Source: Altibacter lentus (GTDB taxonomy: Bacteria > Bacteroidota > Bacteroidia > Flavobacteriales > Flavobacteriaceae). From it: 64,000 bases of DNA. Positions 24,928 to 34,153 of the stretch are shown in pieces; the stretch's first letter is position 1, and every line of letters begins with the position of its first letter. The stretch lies in contig NZ_KN050846.1 in the NCBI RefSeq assembly GCF_000746845.1, positions 1,247,394-1,311,393 on the forward strand. The letters run 5' to 3'. The notes below the pieces were generated by a model. It was given only the letters and a program-made list of their open reading frames with translations, did no database searches and was not told the DNA's origin. Made by a program: the position numbers and the translations under genes.

Positions 24928-26556
24928 TTAGTCCTCTCGAAGTTCGAGATCACACTCCTTCTCAAGCGAAGCATCGATCTTTAAGTGAATATTCCCGTCA
25001 CGATCGGGTCGCAAGACGGTATTTGCCCCTACCACTATTTTATTTTTGGCCGTAAGCATAAAATTTGCACTTTGGGTAAAAGACTGTTCTTTGATGTGCA
25101 CAGCTTCAGAGAAAGCCCTTACCTGAAATTTCCACCGTGACAAATGCTGATCACTAATTACGGCAATAGCATCATCAGTATAGAGATCGTGAAGCAATTT
25201 TATGGCTTTACCTGTATTGAGGATTCCGGCACCATACAAGCCTTTAAAACGTTTATTGGCTTCAATATGGTCGATATTGGTGGATGTTAGCTTCAGAATA
25301 GGTTCAATTTCTTCTACGGGCAAACACGGATTCAAGGATAGCATCAATCCAATGGTTCCAGATACGAAGGGGGTTGCAGTTGAAGTAGCTTCAGACCCCA
25401 CATATTCTATTGTATCTTCGTAGGCATATTTTGGAAGTCGGAATACCCCCATTGTAGGGGCCAAGAGATCTACTTCAGCATTTAAGGTAGCCACACCAAG
25501 ATCATAGATTATAGGGTCTTGGAACTCTTTTTTATTCTGAAAACCTAAAGTACGACCAATATACCCCCGGATATTTTCGGCATAGGGATTTCCGTTCTTC
25601 TCGTACTTGATATTATCTATAGGTGTTTCGTGTTTGTACATAACAGATGAAACCGATATCACATGCTCATAAGAGGCGGGATAATACAGCTTCACCCCTT
25701 TGGTCTTGGAATAATCTCTGTTGCCTGCCCCTGCAACTACAATTGTTCCGTTTTCGAACATGCGCTTTATAGTTTGTTCTCCATTTTCAGAATAATAAGA
25801 ACCTGCCCAACTGCAATTAATTACGCGTGCACCAGCTTTTGAGAGCTCTTCTAATTCTGCAAAATTTCTAAAATCTCCATAATTGGTCGCATAGATACTA
25901 CAGTCATAGCAAACCCCGGGAACCCCATAAGCATTATCCCCTTGACCTGCTGCAATAGAAGACACTCCGGTTCCATGACCGTTCACAGGCATTGAACTTC
26001 GAAACACTTTTATCTTTCCTTTGAATTCTGCATTGGTCGTGTCTATTGTGGCGTCTGAAATCCCAATCACTGTTTTTCGGGAACCTGTTGTATAATACCA
26101 CGCTTGCGGTAATCCCAAAAAATCCAAATAGTCCAAAAGTACGGGCAATCCCTTGTTTTGGGCTATTGTACTCGTAAGTCCGTAGTCATTAGGCTCGAAG
26201 ATCTTACGATCTTCGATTGGGATAACCTTTCCATTTTCAAAGAGGTATGAAGCACGCATCAGCAAACTATCCAACAATCCTTGCGGTTCGGCGATCACAA
26301 AAAAAGTGCGATCTCTATTTAATGAATTTGTGTTCCTAGCGGTTTTCTTAAAGGTCGAAATAGTGAATTCGTCAAAAATTCCGGATAATCGAACATCCGT
26401 TCCGGTATAACGTAATTCGTTCTTTTGTTTGGTAAACTCAAGCGAGGTAAGCGAATCTTTGGCTACAATATAGAACCACGATGCTTCTTGTGCGTTCACG
26501 GTATACATAGAAGCGAACAGGGCGAGCAGCATGAGTAAAAAGCGGTTACACGACAT
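24928..26556 (-). CDS. S8 (subtilisin-like) serine peptidase, exported
   Basis: A 542-residue protease with signal peptide (MSCNRFLLMLLALFASMYTV, cut after VNAQ). The triad is present: Asp168 in IGISDATID, His194 in NGHGTGVSS and Ser392 in TSTATPFVSG. The oxyanion region is AGAGNRD (about 275-281). A long N-terminal region before the catalytic domain may be a propeptide or inhibitory domain. The ATG at 26556 is preferred to one 11 codons upstream because the hydrophobic signal starts there. Extracellular or envelope proteolysis is inferred. Confidence 0.9.
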   Translation of the reverse strand: MSCNRFLLMLLALFASMYTVNAQEASWFYIVAKDSLTSLEFTKQKNELRYTGTDVRLSGIFDEFTISTFKKTARNTNSLNRDRTFFVIAEPQGLLDSLLMRASYLFENGKVIPIEDRKIFEPNDYGLTSTIAQNKGLPVLLDYLDFLGLPQAWYYTTGSRKTVIGISDATIDTTNAEFKGKIKVFRSSMPVNGHGTGVSSIAAGQGDNAYGVPGVCYDCSIYATNYGDFRNFAELEELSKAGARVINCSWAGSYYSENGEQTIKRMFENGTIVVAGAGNRDYSKTKGVKLYYPASYEHVISVSSVMYKHETPIDNIKYEKNGNPYAENIRGYIGRTLGFQNKKEFQDPIIYDLGVATLNAEVDLLAPTMGVFRLPKYAYEDTIEYVGSEATSTATPFVSGTIGLMLSLNPCLPVEEIEPILKLTSTNIDHIEANKRFKGLYGAGILNTGKAIKLLHDLYTDDAIAVISDQHLSRWKFQVRAFSEAVHIKEQSFTQSANFMLTAKNKIVVGANTVLRPDRDGNIHLKIDASLEKECDLELRED

Positions 26557-26652
26557 TTCCTTTAAGACTAAAAATTTAAGAGACTCCAAGGTACTTAATT
26601 TTCAAAAACTTTATGCTGTTGGTCTTTAAATTGTAAATTAGCGCGATCACTT

Positions 26653-27543
26653 ATGATTTCAATATTAATCCCTACATACAATTATAACTGTTATCCTTTG
26701 GTTTCTTCGCTTTGCATGCAATTGGCAGAAACGGAGGTTGCTTTTGAGGTGGTTGTAATGGAGGATGCTTCTCCCAGTCCGAGTGACGAAAATAAGGAGA
26801 TCGCTTCCTTACCATTTTCGAAGTACGTGGTATTAGAATCCAATCTAGGCCGTACAGCCGTACGCCAGTTATTGGCAGAAAGTGCCCTGTATTCTACACT
26901 TTTATTTTTGGATGCCGATGTGATGCCGCAGCGAGCTTCATTTATCAAAGAGTTCCTTGAACAACTTCCCGCCGACGGGATCGTATTTGGCGGAATCACT
27001 TATACAGCCGAAGCTCCCGAGCCCGAAAAGATGCTTCGGTGGAAATACGGACGTGAACGGGAAAGTCTTTCAGTAAAGAAACGTAACGAAAATCCATACG
27101 AAACTGTGAATTCGGGGTGTTTTATGATCCCGAAAGCGGTGTTCCTTTCGATAAATACACTATTGCAGGAACAAGCTTATGGTATGGACCTCCTTTTCAA
27201 ACAACTTTTGAAAGAGCGGGACATCCCTGTAACTCATATTGACAATCCGGTGTATCATCTTGGCCTGGAAGAGAATTCGGTTTTTTTGAAAAAAGCATTA
27301 CAAGCCGTTCGAACAACGGTAATGCTTGAAGAAAAGGGATCTCTAAAAAACAACAACCGGCCCCTGCAAAAGAGCTATCTTACCCTTAAAAGATGGAGGC
27401 TTCTCGCCGTATTTCAGAAGAGTATTTCTTTTTTCTCAAAAAAAATGGAAGCTAATTTTAATTCTGCTCACCCCAATCTGTTATGGTTCGACCTCTATCG
27501 CCTACACCATTATATTGATCTAAAATCGAAAACCCGTGCCTAA
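26653..27543 (+). CDS. Glycosyltransferase family 2
   Basis: A 296-residue GT-A fold transferase: N-terminal SILIPTYNYN, the nucleotide-sugar region with VVMEDASPSPSD (first acidic site), and FLDADVMPQ (DxD at about residue 92-94). A C-terminal extension of about 80 residues is basic and helical. It opens the polysaccharide cluster. Its stop codon overlaps the GTG start of the next glycosyltransferase by 8 bp, so the two are coupled. Sugar donor and acceptor are unknown. Confidence 0.9.
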   Translation: MISILIPTYNYNCYPLVSSLCMQLAETEVAFEVVVMEDASPSPSDENKEIASLPFSKYVVLESNLGRTAVRQLLAESALYSTLLFLDADVMPQRASFIKEFLEQLPADGIVFGGITYTAEAPEPEKMLRWKYGRERESLSVKKRNENPYETVNSGCFMIPKAVFLSINTLLQEQAYGMDLLFKQLLKERDIPVTHIDNPVYHLGLEENSVFLKKALQAVRTTVMLEEKGSLKNNNRPLQKSYLTLKRWRLLAVFQKSISFFSKKMEANFNSAHPNLLWFDLYRLHHYIDLKSKTRA

Positions 27544-28483
27544 ATTCTCAGTTATCATACCGTTATATAATAAGGAACGTGATATAGAAAAAACGCTTAG
27601 TAGTGTTTTTTTACAAAGTGAATCGGATTTTGAGTTGGTAATTGTAAACGACGGCTCTACAGATGGCAGTGAAGCTATTGTCACGAGTTACGATGATCCA
27701 CGGATTCGGTATTTCAGTAAAGACAACGAAGGGGTGGCGCGCACCCGAAATTTTGGCGTTGCCAAAGCGAATGCAGAACATATTGCCTTCCTGGATGCAG
27801 ACGATTATTGGCACTCCAATCATTTAGAGAATTTAAACAGCCTTATTGAAGATTTCCCTGAGGCACGTTGGTATGCTACCGCCTACGAAAAAAAACACAA
27901 TCGTACCTTGATCACCCCAATGATCTCTCCTATTTTAGAGTCTGCTGTTTCCTGGAAAGGCCCGGTTGACAATTATTTTAAATACAGTCTCATGGATGCC
28001 TTGGCGTGGACCTCTGCCGTTTGTTTTAAAAAAACGTTCTTTCAGGAATTAAATGGATTCGACGCAACGATTACACACGGCGCAGGTGAAGATACCGATT
28101 TGTGGATTCGGGCAGCTTTGCGATCGCCTTTGGTCTTTTCATCCAAAATTACGGCGCGGCACAATTTGGACGGGAGCAATCGCATTTCAAATCTGCCCAC
28201 ACGCACGCGAAACTATATGGATCCATCGCTTTATGAAGATCGGGCAGCAGAAGATCCCTACTTTAAACGCTATCTTGATCTTAACAGATACAGCTTTGCC
28301 ATACAACACAGGTTGGCCGGTGACGAAGTATCCTTTCAAAAATATGTAACTGCACTGGACAATAAGAACCTCACGGCCCGTCAACGCTATTTACTCAAAC
28401 AGCCCAAGACAATATTGCGCTTATTGCTAAAGAGTAAAGCCTTTGCTGAAAGTTTAGGATTTCGATTGACTTCCTTTAAATAA
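27536..28483 (+). CDS. Glycosyltransferase family 2 (GTG start)
   Basis: A 315-residue GT2: KFSVIIPLYNKERDIEKTL at the N-terminus, VNDGSTDGS (about 39-47) and FLDADDYW with the DxD motif (about 90-97), then GAGEDTDLWIR as the ED acceptor/base motif. Translation starts at GTG (27536), overlapping the upstream gene. Its last 30 bp overlap the convergent fdtA-like gene. Specificity unknown. Confidence 0.9.
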   Translation: MPKFSVIIPLYNKERDIEKTLSSVFLQSESDFELVIVNDGSTDGSEAIVTSYDDPRIRYFSKDNEGVARTRNFGVAKANAEHIAFLDADDYWHSNHLENLNSLIEDFPEARWYATAYEKKHNRTLITPMISPILESAVSWKGPVDNYFKYSLMDALAWTSAVCFKKTFFQELNGFDATITHGAGEDTDLWIRAALRSPLVFSSKITARHNLDGSNRISNLPTRTRNYMDPSLYEDRAAEDPYFKRYLDLNRYSFAIQHRLAGDEVSFQKYVTALDNKNLTARQRYLLKQPKTILRLLLKSKAFAESLGFRLTSFK

Positions 28484-28885
28484 TTGAAAAGCGTCATACG
28501 ACCGAATGTAATCCGATTCAAGAAATTCGCCCGAAGAGATCACCAAACAAATAGCTCCCGAAGAAAAATTTTGCAATTCACGCCAGATGCCCTTGGGAAT
28601 AAGCAAGCCTTTAAAGGGCTGATTGAGCGAAAAGGTTTTTTTGCTGGTTCCGTCGTCCAGGATCACATCAAAACTACCGCTAATAGGGATCAAAAACTCC
28701 AATTGTTCCTTGTGTGCGTGTCCTCCGCGAGTGGAACCGCTGGGAACATCGTATAGATAGTAGACGCGCTTTATAGCATAGGGAAGTACGTCCTTTTCGA
28801 TGACCGATAAATTTCCACGCCCTTCCGGATCGATGATCTTAGGAATGCTCAATAAAGTAATATCATGAACGCTTTTATAACTCAT
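28454..28885 (-). CDS. fdtA: FdtA/QdtA-type dTDP-4-oxo-6-deoxyglucose 3,4-oxoisomerase
   Basis: A 143-residue cupin with the family signature RGGHAHKEQLEFLIPISG (about 55-72) and YLYDVPSG, matching WbxA/FdtA sugar 3,4-ketoisomerases. It converts dTDP-4-keto-6-deoxyglucose to a 3-keto isomer on the way to Fuc3N or Qui3N. The open frame extends upstream inside the glycosyltransferase, but MSYKSVHDITLL at 28885 is the family start, overlapping that gene by 11 bp. FdtA and QdtA differ in C4 stereochemistry, which I cannot assign. Confidence 0.85.
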   Translation of the reverse strand: MSYKSVHDITLLSIPKIIDPEGRGNLSVIEKDVLPYAIKRVYYLYDVPSGSTRGGHAHKEQLEFLIPISGSFDVILDDGTSKKTFSLNQPFKGLLIPKGIWRELQNFSSGAICLVISSGEFLESDYIRSYDAFQLFKGSQSKS

Positions 28886-29990
28886 CTTGTAATAATTGGT
28901 CCCATTTAGCTGCGATCTGTTCTTTTGAAAAAGCTTCAACCGTTTCCTTTGCCCGGGATTTACAGTGCAAATATAATGATTCATCAAAGCACATACGGGA
29001 AATTGCCTGTGCAAATAACGATTCCTCCCTTTTTGGAACAAGCAGACCGTTCTCTTCGTGAAGTACAATTTCGGAAGGACCTGAAACAATATCCAAAGCA
29101 ATAACCGGCACACCAACACTAAGCGATTCTACCAGGACCATTGGAAACCCCTCATACTTACTGGTAAGGGTGACGGCATGGGCATGTTTTATAAAAGAAA
29201 AAGGAAGGTTGGTAAACGGCAGGAACAATATATGCGATCCACCGTTCACGCCGGCAGCCTTTTGCTGCAACATCGCCTTGTCCCGGCCTTCTCCCATGAT
29301 CACCAGATAACAATTCCTTTTGTAGGCTTCGGAAAGGGAAAAAGCATCAATTAAAAAAGAGAAATCCTTTACCGAATCTTCGATACGCCCATAGCTAAGG
29401 ACGTATTTTTTATTCTGAAGGATCGCAGGAATGTTGTCATCTGAAGCATTCCAGTTTGGATCGAATGCATTGTGAATGACTTTACAATTACGAATGCCGA
29501 AATTTTTGGTTATATGTTTACAAATGGCTGAAGAAACGCCTACCGTCAACAAATTATTATTGTACATCTCCGCAGCCTTTCCGGGATATTCGGTAAGATA
29601 CAAATTAGGGTTTGCGCTGTGAACCACATAGCATAATCGTTCCCCTTTGTACACATATTTAGCGTAGAAGACCTCTCTTCTGTAGTCGTTCTTCCCCCTG
29701 TGATCGATAATAATATCGAATCGTTCCTTGCGAATGTAACGTCTTAGTTTTCGAATTCGTAAAAACCTTCTAAGTGTGGTTTCTTTCTTACCCTTCAAAC
29801 GCCCCAGATTAAAGATCCTTCCAGCATACGGATAGTCTATAGCATCATTCAAAATGGCAATGTGAACCTCATGCCCGTGTTCAGAAAGCATTTCAGAAAG
29901 CATCGCACAAGAGCGTTCTGCACCCCCTCCTGCCAAGGAAATAGAAACTAAACACACTTTAAATTTGCGTTTGGGCGCGTGCTGCGTCAT
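28875..29990 (-). CDS. Glycosyltransferase family 4
   Basis: A 371-residue GT-B enzyme. The N-terminus has KVCLVSISLAGGGAERSCA (the GGAE acceptor-side motif). The C-terminal donor domain has YGRIEDSVKDFSFLIDA, MGEGRD and the EX7E-type TSKYEGFPMVLVESLSVGVP (about 289-308). It is the first gene of a two-gene minus-strand unit with fdtA. Its start lies 50 bp from the divergent gene at 30041. Donor sugar unknown. Confidence 0.9.
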   Translation of the reverse strand: MTQHAPKRKFKVCLVSISLAGGGAERSCAMLSEMLSEHGHEVHIAILNDAIDYPYAGRIFNLGRLKGKKETTLRRFLRIRKLRRYIRKERFDIIIDHRGKNDYRREVFYAKYVYKGERLCYVVHSANPNLYLTEYPGKAAEMYNNNLLTVGVSSAICKHITKNFGIRNCKVIHNAFDPNWNASDDNIPAILQNKKYVLSYGRIEDSVKDFSFLIDAFSLSEAYKRNCYLVIMGEGRDKAMLQQKAAGVNGGSHILFLPFTNLPFSFIKHAHAVTLTSKYEGFPMVLVESLSVGVPVIALDIVSGPSEIVLHEENGLLVPKREESLFAQAISRMCFDESLYLHCKSRAKETVEAFSKEQIAAKWDQLLQDEL

Positions 29991-30040
29991 TAAGAAATGG
30001 TATTTTTGATGCGGTTAATAAGATCAAATATACCATAAAA

Positions 30041-31195
30041 ATGAAGATACTCTTAGTAGGTGAATACAGCAGACTTCATAATTCATTAAAGGAAGGTTTG
30101 CTAGCTTCAGGGCATGATGTGACGCTTATTTCTACAGGAGATCATTTTAAGGGATACCCTTCAGATATTCTATTAAAGCGCTCGTTCAATACGGGTTTAC
30201 TTCGAAAAGTAAAGATTGGGATCTATAGCATTTTTGGGTTCGATATTACCTCGTGGAGTGTAAAAAAGCAGTTTTTTAAAAATAAAGAAAAACTCAAAAA
30301 TTTTGACGTTGTACAACTAATCAATGAGAGTCCGTTCGACGCGATGCCGCGTCATGAAATTGAGATGATTCGATTTCTAAAAGAAAACAACAGTTCACTT
30401 TATTTACTCTCCTGCGGAAATGATTATCTGCATGTTCAACATCTCTTAAAGAACACCAACCGTTACTCCATCCTAAAAGGGTACCTGGCCAAAGAAGTCC
30501 CTGCTTCGGTGTACGACTACGTTCTGAAATATGTCACTCCGCCATTTCAAAAACTTCACGAATTTGTATTTGAGCAAATTGAAGGAGTGATCGCTTCAGA
30601 TCTGGATTACCATATCCCGCTGAAGGACCACCCCAAATATTTGGGCTTTATCCCCAACCCCATCAACACAGACACTATAAGGCCTATTGATCTGGAAATT
30701 AGAGATAAGATCATAATCTTTTTGGGGATCAACCGAAAGAACTATCATACCAAAGGGATTGCGTATTTTGAAGAAGCGATCGCGATCCTTCAAGAGCGCC
30801 ATTCAGAAGAGATTCAAATTTCAATTGCCGAGAATTTACCATACGATGTCTACATCAACACCTATAATAAAGCCCACATTGTCTTTGATCAAGTTTTGAG
30901 TTTTGACCAAGGGTACAATGCGCTGGAAGCCATGGCAAAAGGAAAGGTAGTGTTTACCGGTGCCGAAGAAGAATTCTTAACCAAATATAATCTTCAAGAA
31001 GATGAAGTATGCGTTAATGTCCTCCCTGATGCCGAAGCTATTGTTAAAAAGGTAGAGAATTTGCTTAATAACAGAAAAAAGATCAAGGAAATAAGTAAAA
31101 ACGCGCGCCTGTTTATTGAGAGAGAACATGATTATAAAGCTATTTCCAGGCAGTATGTGGACATCTGGAAAAAAGGAGATCGTACGTTAGATTAG
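30041..31195 (+). CDS. Glycosyltransferase, GT-B fold (family 4-like)
   Basis: A 384-residue protein with a Rossmann N-terminus MKILLVGEYSRLHNSLKEGL and a C-terminal domain with FLGINRKNYHTKGIAYFEEA, FDQVLSFDQGYNALEAMAKG (the EX7E-like region) and a closing helix. The pattern resembles glycosyltransferase family 4, though the sequence is divergent. It is a single gene divergent from the GT4 gene. A gap of about 165 bp without recognisable elements follows. Confidence 0.8.
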   Translation: MKILLVGEYSRLHNSLKEGLLASGHDVTLISTGDHFKGYPSDILLKRSFNTGLLRKVKIGIYSIFGFDITSWSVKKQFFKNKEKLKNFDVVQLINESPFDAMPRHEIEMIRFLKENNSSLYLLSCGNDYLHVQHLLKNTNRYSILKGYLAKEVPASVYDYVLKYVTPPFQKLHEFVFEQIEGVIASDLDYHIPLKDHPKYLGFIPNPINTDTIRPIDLEIRDKIIIFLGINRKNYHTKGIAYFEEAIAILQERHSEEIQISIAENLPYDVYINTYNKAHIVFDQVLSFDQGYNALEAMAKGKVVFTGAEEEFLTKYNLQEDEVCVNVLPDAEAIVKKVENLLNNRKKIKEISKNARLFIEREHDYKAISRQYVDIWKKGDRTLD

Positions 31196-31360
31196 CGTAT
31201 TCCTTACCTTATTCTTATAATTATTTATCCTTTAAAGATGCTATAAAAAGACAAAAATTAAATAACAAATCCTTTAACTCTATGTAGATTTGTTGTACGG
31301 TAAGAACTCCAAGAAGAAATCGAAGGCAGTTTAGCGCTTTAAATAAATACGGTTTATTGT

Positions 31361-31897
31361 ATGAGTACAAATATTATTTCATCAGATTTTAAAACAGGTG
31401 AAAATTTTAAGATAGGTCACTTTTGCGTCATAGAAGAAGGTGTAGAAATTGGGAACAATGTTTCGATAGCGAATTATACTATTTTACACAAAGGTGTAAA
31501 GATTGGAGACAATAGCGTTATTGGCAGCTACTGCGAAATTGATGCTGGTTGTGAGATCAGAAAGAATGTAACGGTGCAAGGTCGAATTCGCATGGGAAGC
31601 CATTGCTTGGTCGAGGACAATGTTACCATAAAGTACGGAACCATCCTTACCTCCAATGTACTCTTAAAGGAAAATTGTTTTCTGGGACCCAACGTGATCA
31701 CCTTAGGTTCTACACATAAACGCGTCACCGTGCACGGAACCATCATTGGCAACAATACATATATAGGTGCCGGTACCAAAATAGCAGGTGGAATTATCAT
31801 TGGAAGCGATCTTACCGTTGGAGCTTTGAGCTTTGTCAACAAGAATGTAGATGAAAAAGGGGTCTATGCAGGCACTCCCATTAGAAAACTTCGTTAA
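31361..31897 (+). CDS. Hexapeptide-repeat N-acetyltransferase, FdtC/QdtC-like
   Basis: A 178-residue left-handed beta-helix protein built of hexapeptide turns (e.g. IGNNVSIANYTILHKGVKIG) and ending in VYAGTPIRKLR, the typical C-cap of sugar O/N-acyltransferases. With fdtA and the aminotransferase in the same cluster, it is the best candidate for acetylating dTDP-3-amino-3,6-dideoxyhexose. That role is inferred from context. It could instead O-acetylate a repeat unit. Confidence 0.8.
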   Translation: MSTNIISSDFKTGENFKIGHFCVIEEGVEIGNNVSIANYTILHKGVKIGDNSVIGSYCEIDAGCEIRKNVTVQGRIRMGSHCLVEDNVTIKYGTILTSNVLLKENCFLGPNVITLGSTHKRVTVHGTIIGNNTYIGAGTKIAGGIIIGSDLTVGALSFVNKNVDEKGVYAGTPIRKLR

Positions 31898-31907
31898 GGC
31901 AATCGTT

Positions 31908-32672
31908 TTATCTGCTTTTTTTTCTCCAAAGCATTTTTATATCTAAGAGCGTTTCCTTTTCACCCTCCCAATCACGCGCGTAATCGGTTTTAATAAGTTT
32001 TGCGGGAATACCTCCCAATAGAATATAATTACCCAATGAAGTGTAGTCTCTATTGCACAAAGAGTTTGATGCCACGACACAATGATCCGGCGTTTTGGTA
32101 TTTGGCATAACCGTGATTCTGTTAGAAAAGGAGTTATAGTTCCCAATAGTAATAGGGCCGCTCAAAGGATAGTATTCTCCTGTTTTGGTATTCATCATCG
32201 GGTGTGCCGTAGTATCCATGATCTGTGATTCGTATCCTATTCCTGCCCAATTTCCAAGTACAATTTTTTCTGTACACATCATTTTTACATTCGTCGCCAG
32301 ACATCCCATATGACCAAACTCACAATAGGCTCCATCACGTATCAATACAGTACAGTCTTTGCCAAAATGCGCATGCCCTTTAAACACCCATATGCCTTGC
32401 AGCGATAGTTCTGCAGTGCCTTTTCGTGTCGTTGGAAACTCAAAGGATTGTCCAAATCCTATCATTCCTCGTTCTATGGGAGCTTCAATTTTTACGACAC
32501 CGGATAAGTGGGTGAATTTTATACGTCCGTAGAAAATTACCGGCAGTTTTCTGGCGATTTCCCATGGGAACATCTTAAAATTAAAATACAGGGTTTTATA
32601 CCAGTTTATAGACCAGTATAGTTTAGTTCTCCTTTTGGCTCTTTTATATATTGACTTTATGGATCCAATCAT
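31908..32672 (-). CDS. Acyltransferase with hexapeptide-type beta-helix
   Basis: A 254-residue protein with a basic N-terminus and a beta-helix region (about 80-235) ending ILLGGIPAKLIK, typical of maltose/galactoside O-acetyltransferase relatives. DTTAHPMM provides a candidate catalytic His. Its start overlaps the upstream flippase gene by 4 bp. I infer O-acylation of the polysaccharide. Confidence 0.82.
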   Translation of the reverse strand: MIGSIKSIYKRAKRRTKLYWSINWYKTLYFNFKMFPWEIARKLPVIFYGRIKFTHLSGVVKIEAPIERGMIGFGQSFEFPTTRKGTAELSLQGIWVFKGHAHFGKDCTVLIRDGAYCEFGHMGCLATNVKMMCTEKIVLGNWAGIGYESQIMDTTAHPMMNTKTGEYYPLSGPITIGNYNSFSNRITVMPNTKTPDHCVVASNSLCNRDYTSLGNYILLGGIPAKLIKTDYARDWEGEKETLLDIKMLWRKKSR

Positions 32673-34153
32673 TTTTTTCTTTTCAGAATTTTAGAAAACA
32701 ACTCCTTAATATCCAGTTTTTTATCCAGTTGGACATAAGAAAACACCGTTGATAGTATAACCACTAACGACATCAGAGCATATTTTAACAAAGGATATTC
32801 TATAAATGTTAAACAGAAAGCAGCTACACATAAAGCAATGCATACGATAAATATAGGGTAAAAGCCTTTATCAAAATAAAAATCGTACCTGTACTTTATA
32901 ATGACCCTTACCAGAACAAAATGAAATATATAGTATAAAAAGAAGCTTATTCCCAACCCTTCTAAACCTCCGTAATAATATCCTAATATATTCCCTAAAA
33001 GTAATAAGGTATTAAAAGCCACACTTGTCTTGATAAACAGTTTAGAGTCACCTTTGGCAATAATTACATATCCCATCGAGAATGATACCGCTTTAAAGAT
33101 CATGCCTAAGATGCCCCAACTCACAAAGGCTACAATAGGTGTGAACTCTGTGGAATACAACAATACAATTATATAGGGTGCCAACATAAGAAAGACAACG
33201 ATTATGGGCGTTATGATCAAAATTGCAATAAATGCCTGTTCAAATACGGTCTTACGAACCGCATCGATCTTATCAGTTATGGCGGCCAGACGCGGATAAT
33301 AATCGGTTGCCATAGCTGTAAAAATCAATCCAACATAAGAATTGAGGATCACATACCCAGCATTGTAAAGTCCTACTTCATCGATACCTCCTTCACTGTT
33401 GATAAATACCTGTACCAGGTAGGCAACGCCAAGAGTGATCATATTGCTTAGACTTAACATAACCCCTAACCGAATCATCTCCTTACCCTCTAAGAGTGCT
33501 TCTTTAGAAGTAAGTTTGCCTGTTGTATTTCCTTCCTTTCGGGAAAAGTAAACAGTAAACAGTAAACTTATTAAAGCTGCTATAATGATCGCCGGTACAA
33601 TGGCGTCAAGTCTAAAATAGTAATACAGCGGAAGGGTGATAACCAATCCCAAAAAATTCCCAATGAGATTGGCTTTGGCTAAGCGTTGTAATTTCCGAAG
33701 TCCTTGTAAAACTGCCAGTTCGGCTGTAGTAAGTTGGTTAAATAAAAGGGCTAGCGACAACCATACAAAAGCATAGGTGTAGGCCCCGTCTCCAAAAGCA
33801 AACTCGCTTAAGAACGGTGCCGTGAGTATCATTAACAAAGCTCCTATGAGACCGGTAAACCAAACCAGTCTTCGGAGTATTCGAATAGTTCTAAATGTTT
33901 TCTGAAGGTCATTCCCGCCATCCACAAACGAAATATCCTTTACGGCACTTTGCCCCAAACCGGCGTTTGTAAGACCATTTACCAGATGAAGTGTAGAATT
34001 CAGTAAACTGGCAATACCCATCCCGGTGGGGCCAATAAGCAAAGCAATCGCTTTAGAACGGATAATGGCTATCACAATAGAAAAGACCTGTACCCCTCCA
34101 AACAATGAAGTGGCTTTCAACACTTGGCGGTATGATGTTTTAGGGTCAAGCAT
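32669..34153 (-). CDS. O-antigen flippase (Wzx-type, MOP superfamily)
   Basis: A 494-residue protein with about 12-14 hydrophobic helices. The N-terminal region (ATSLFGGVQVFSIVIAIIRS) and ALLIGPTGMGIASLLNS are typical of O-antigen/polysaccharide translocases. It moves undecaprenyl-linked repeat units across the inner membrane. It overlaps the next gene by 4 bp and the second flippase by 8 bp. Confidence 0.9.
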   Translation of the reverse strand: MLDPKTSYRQVLKATSLFGGVQVFSIVIAIIRSKAIALLIGPTGMGIASLLNSTLHLVNGLTNAGLGQSAVKDISFVDGGNDLQKTFRTIRILRRLVWFTGLIGALLMILTAPFLSEFAFGDGAYTYAFVWLSLALLFNQLTTAELAVLQGLRKLQRLAKANLIGNFLGLVITLPLYYYFRLDAIVPAIIIAALISLLFTVYFSRKEGNTTGKLTSKEALLEGKEMIRLGVMLSLSNMITLGVAYLVQVFINSEGGIDEVGLYNAGYVILNSYVGLIFTAMATDYYPRLAAITDKIDAVRKTVFEQAFIAILIITPIIVVFLMLAPYIIVLLYSTEFTPIVAFVSWGILGMIFKAVSFSMGYVIIAKGDSKLFIKTSVAFNTLLLLGNILGYYYGGLEGLGISFFLYYIFHFVLVRVIIKYRYDFYFDKGFYPIFIVCIALCVAAFCLTFIEYPLLKYALMSLVVILSTVFSYVQLDKKLDIKELFSKILKRKK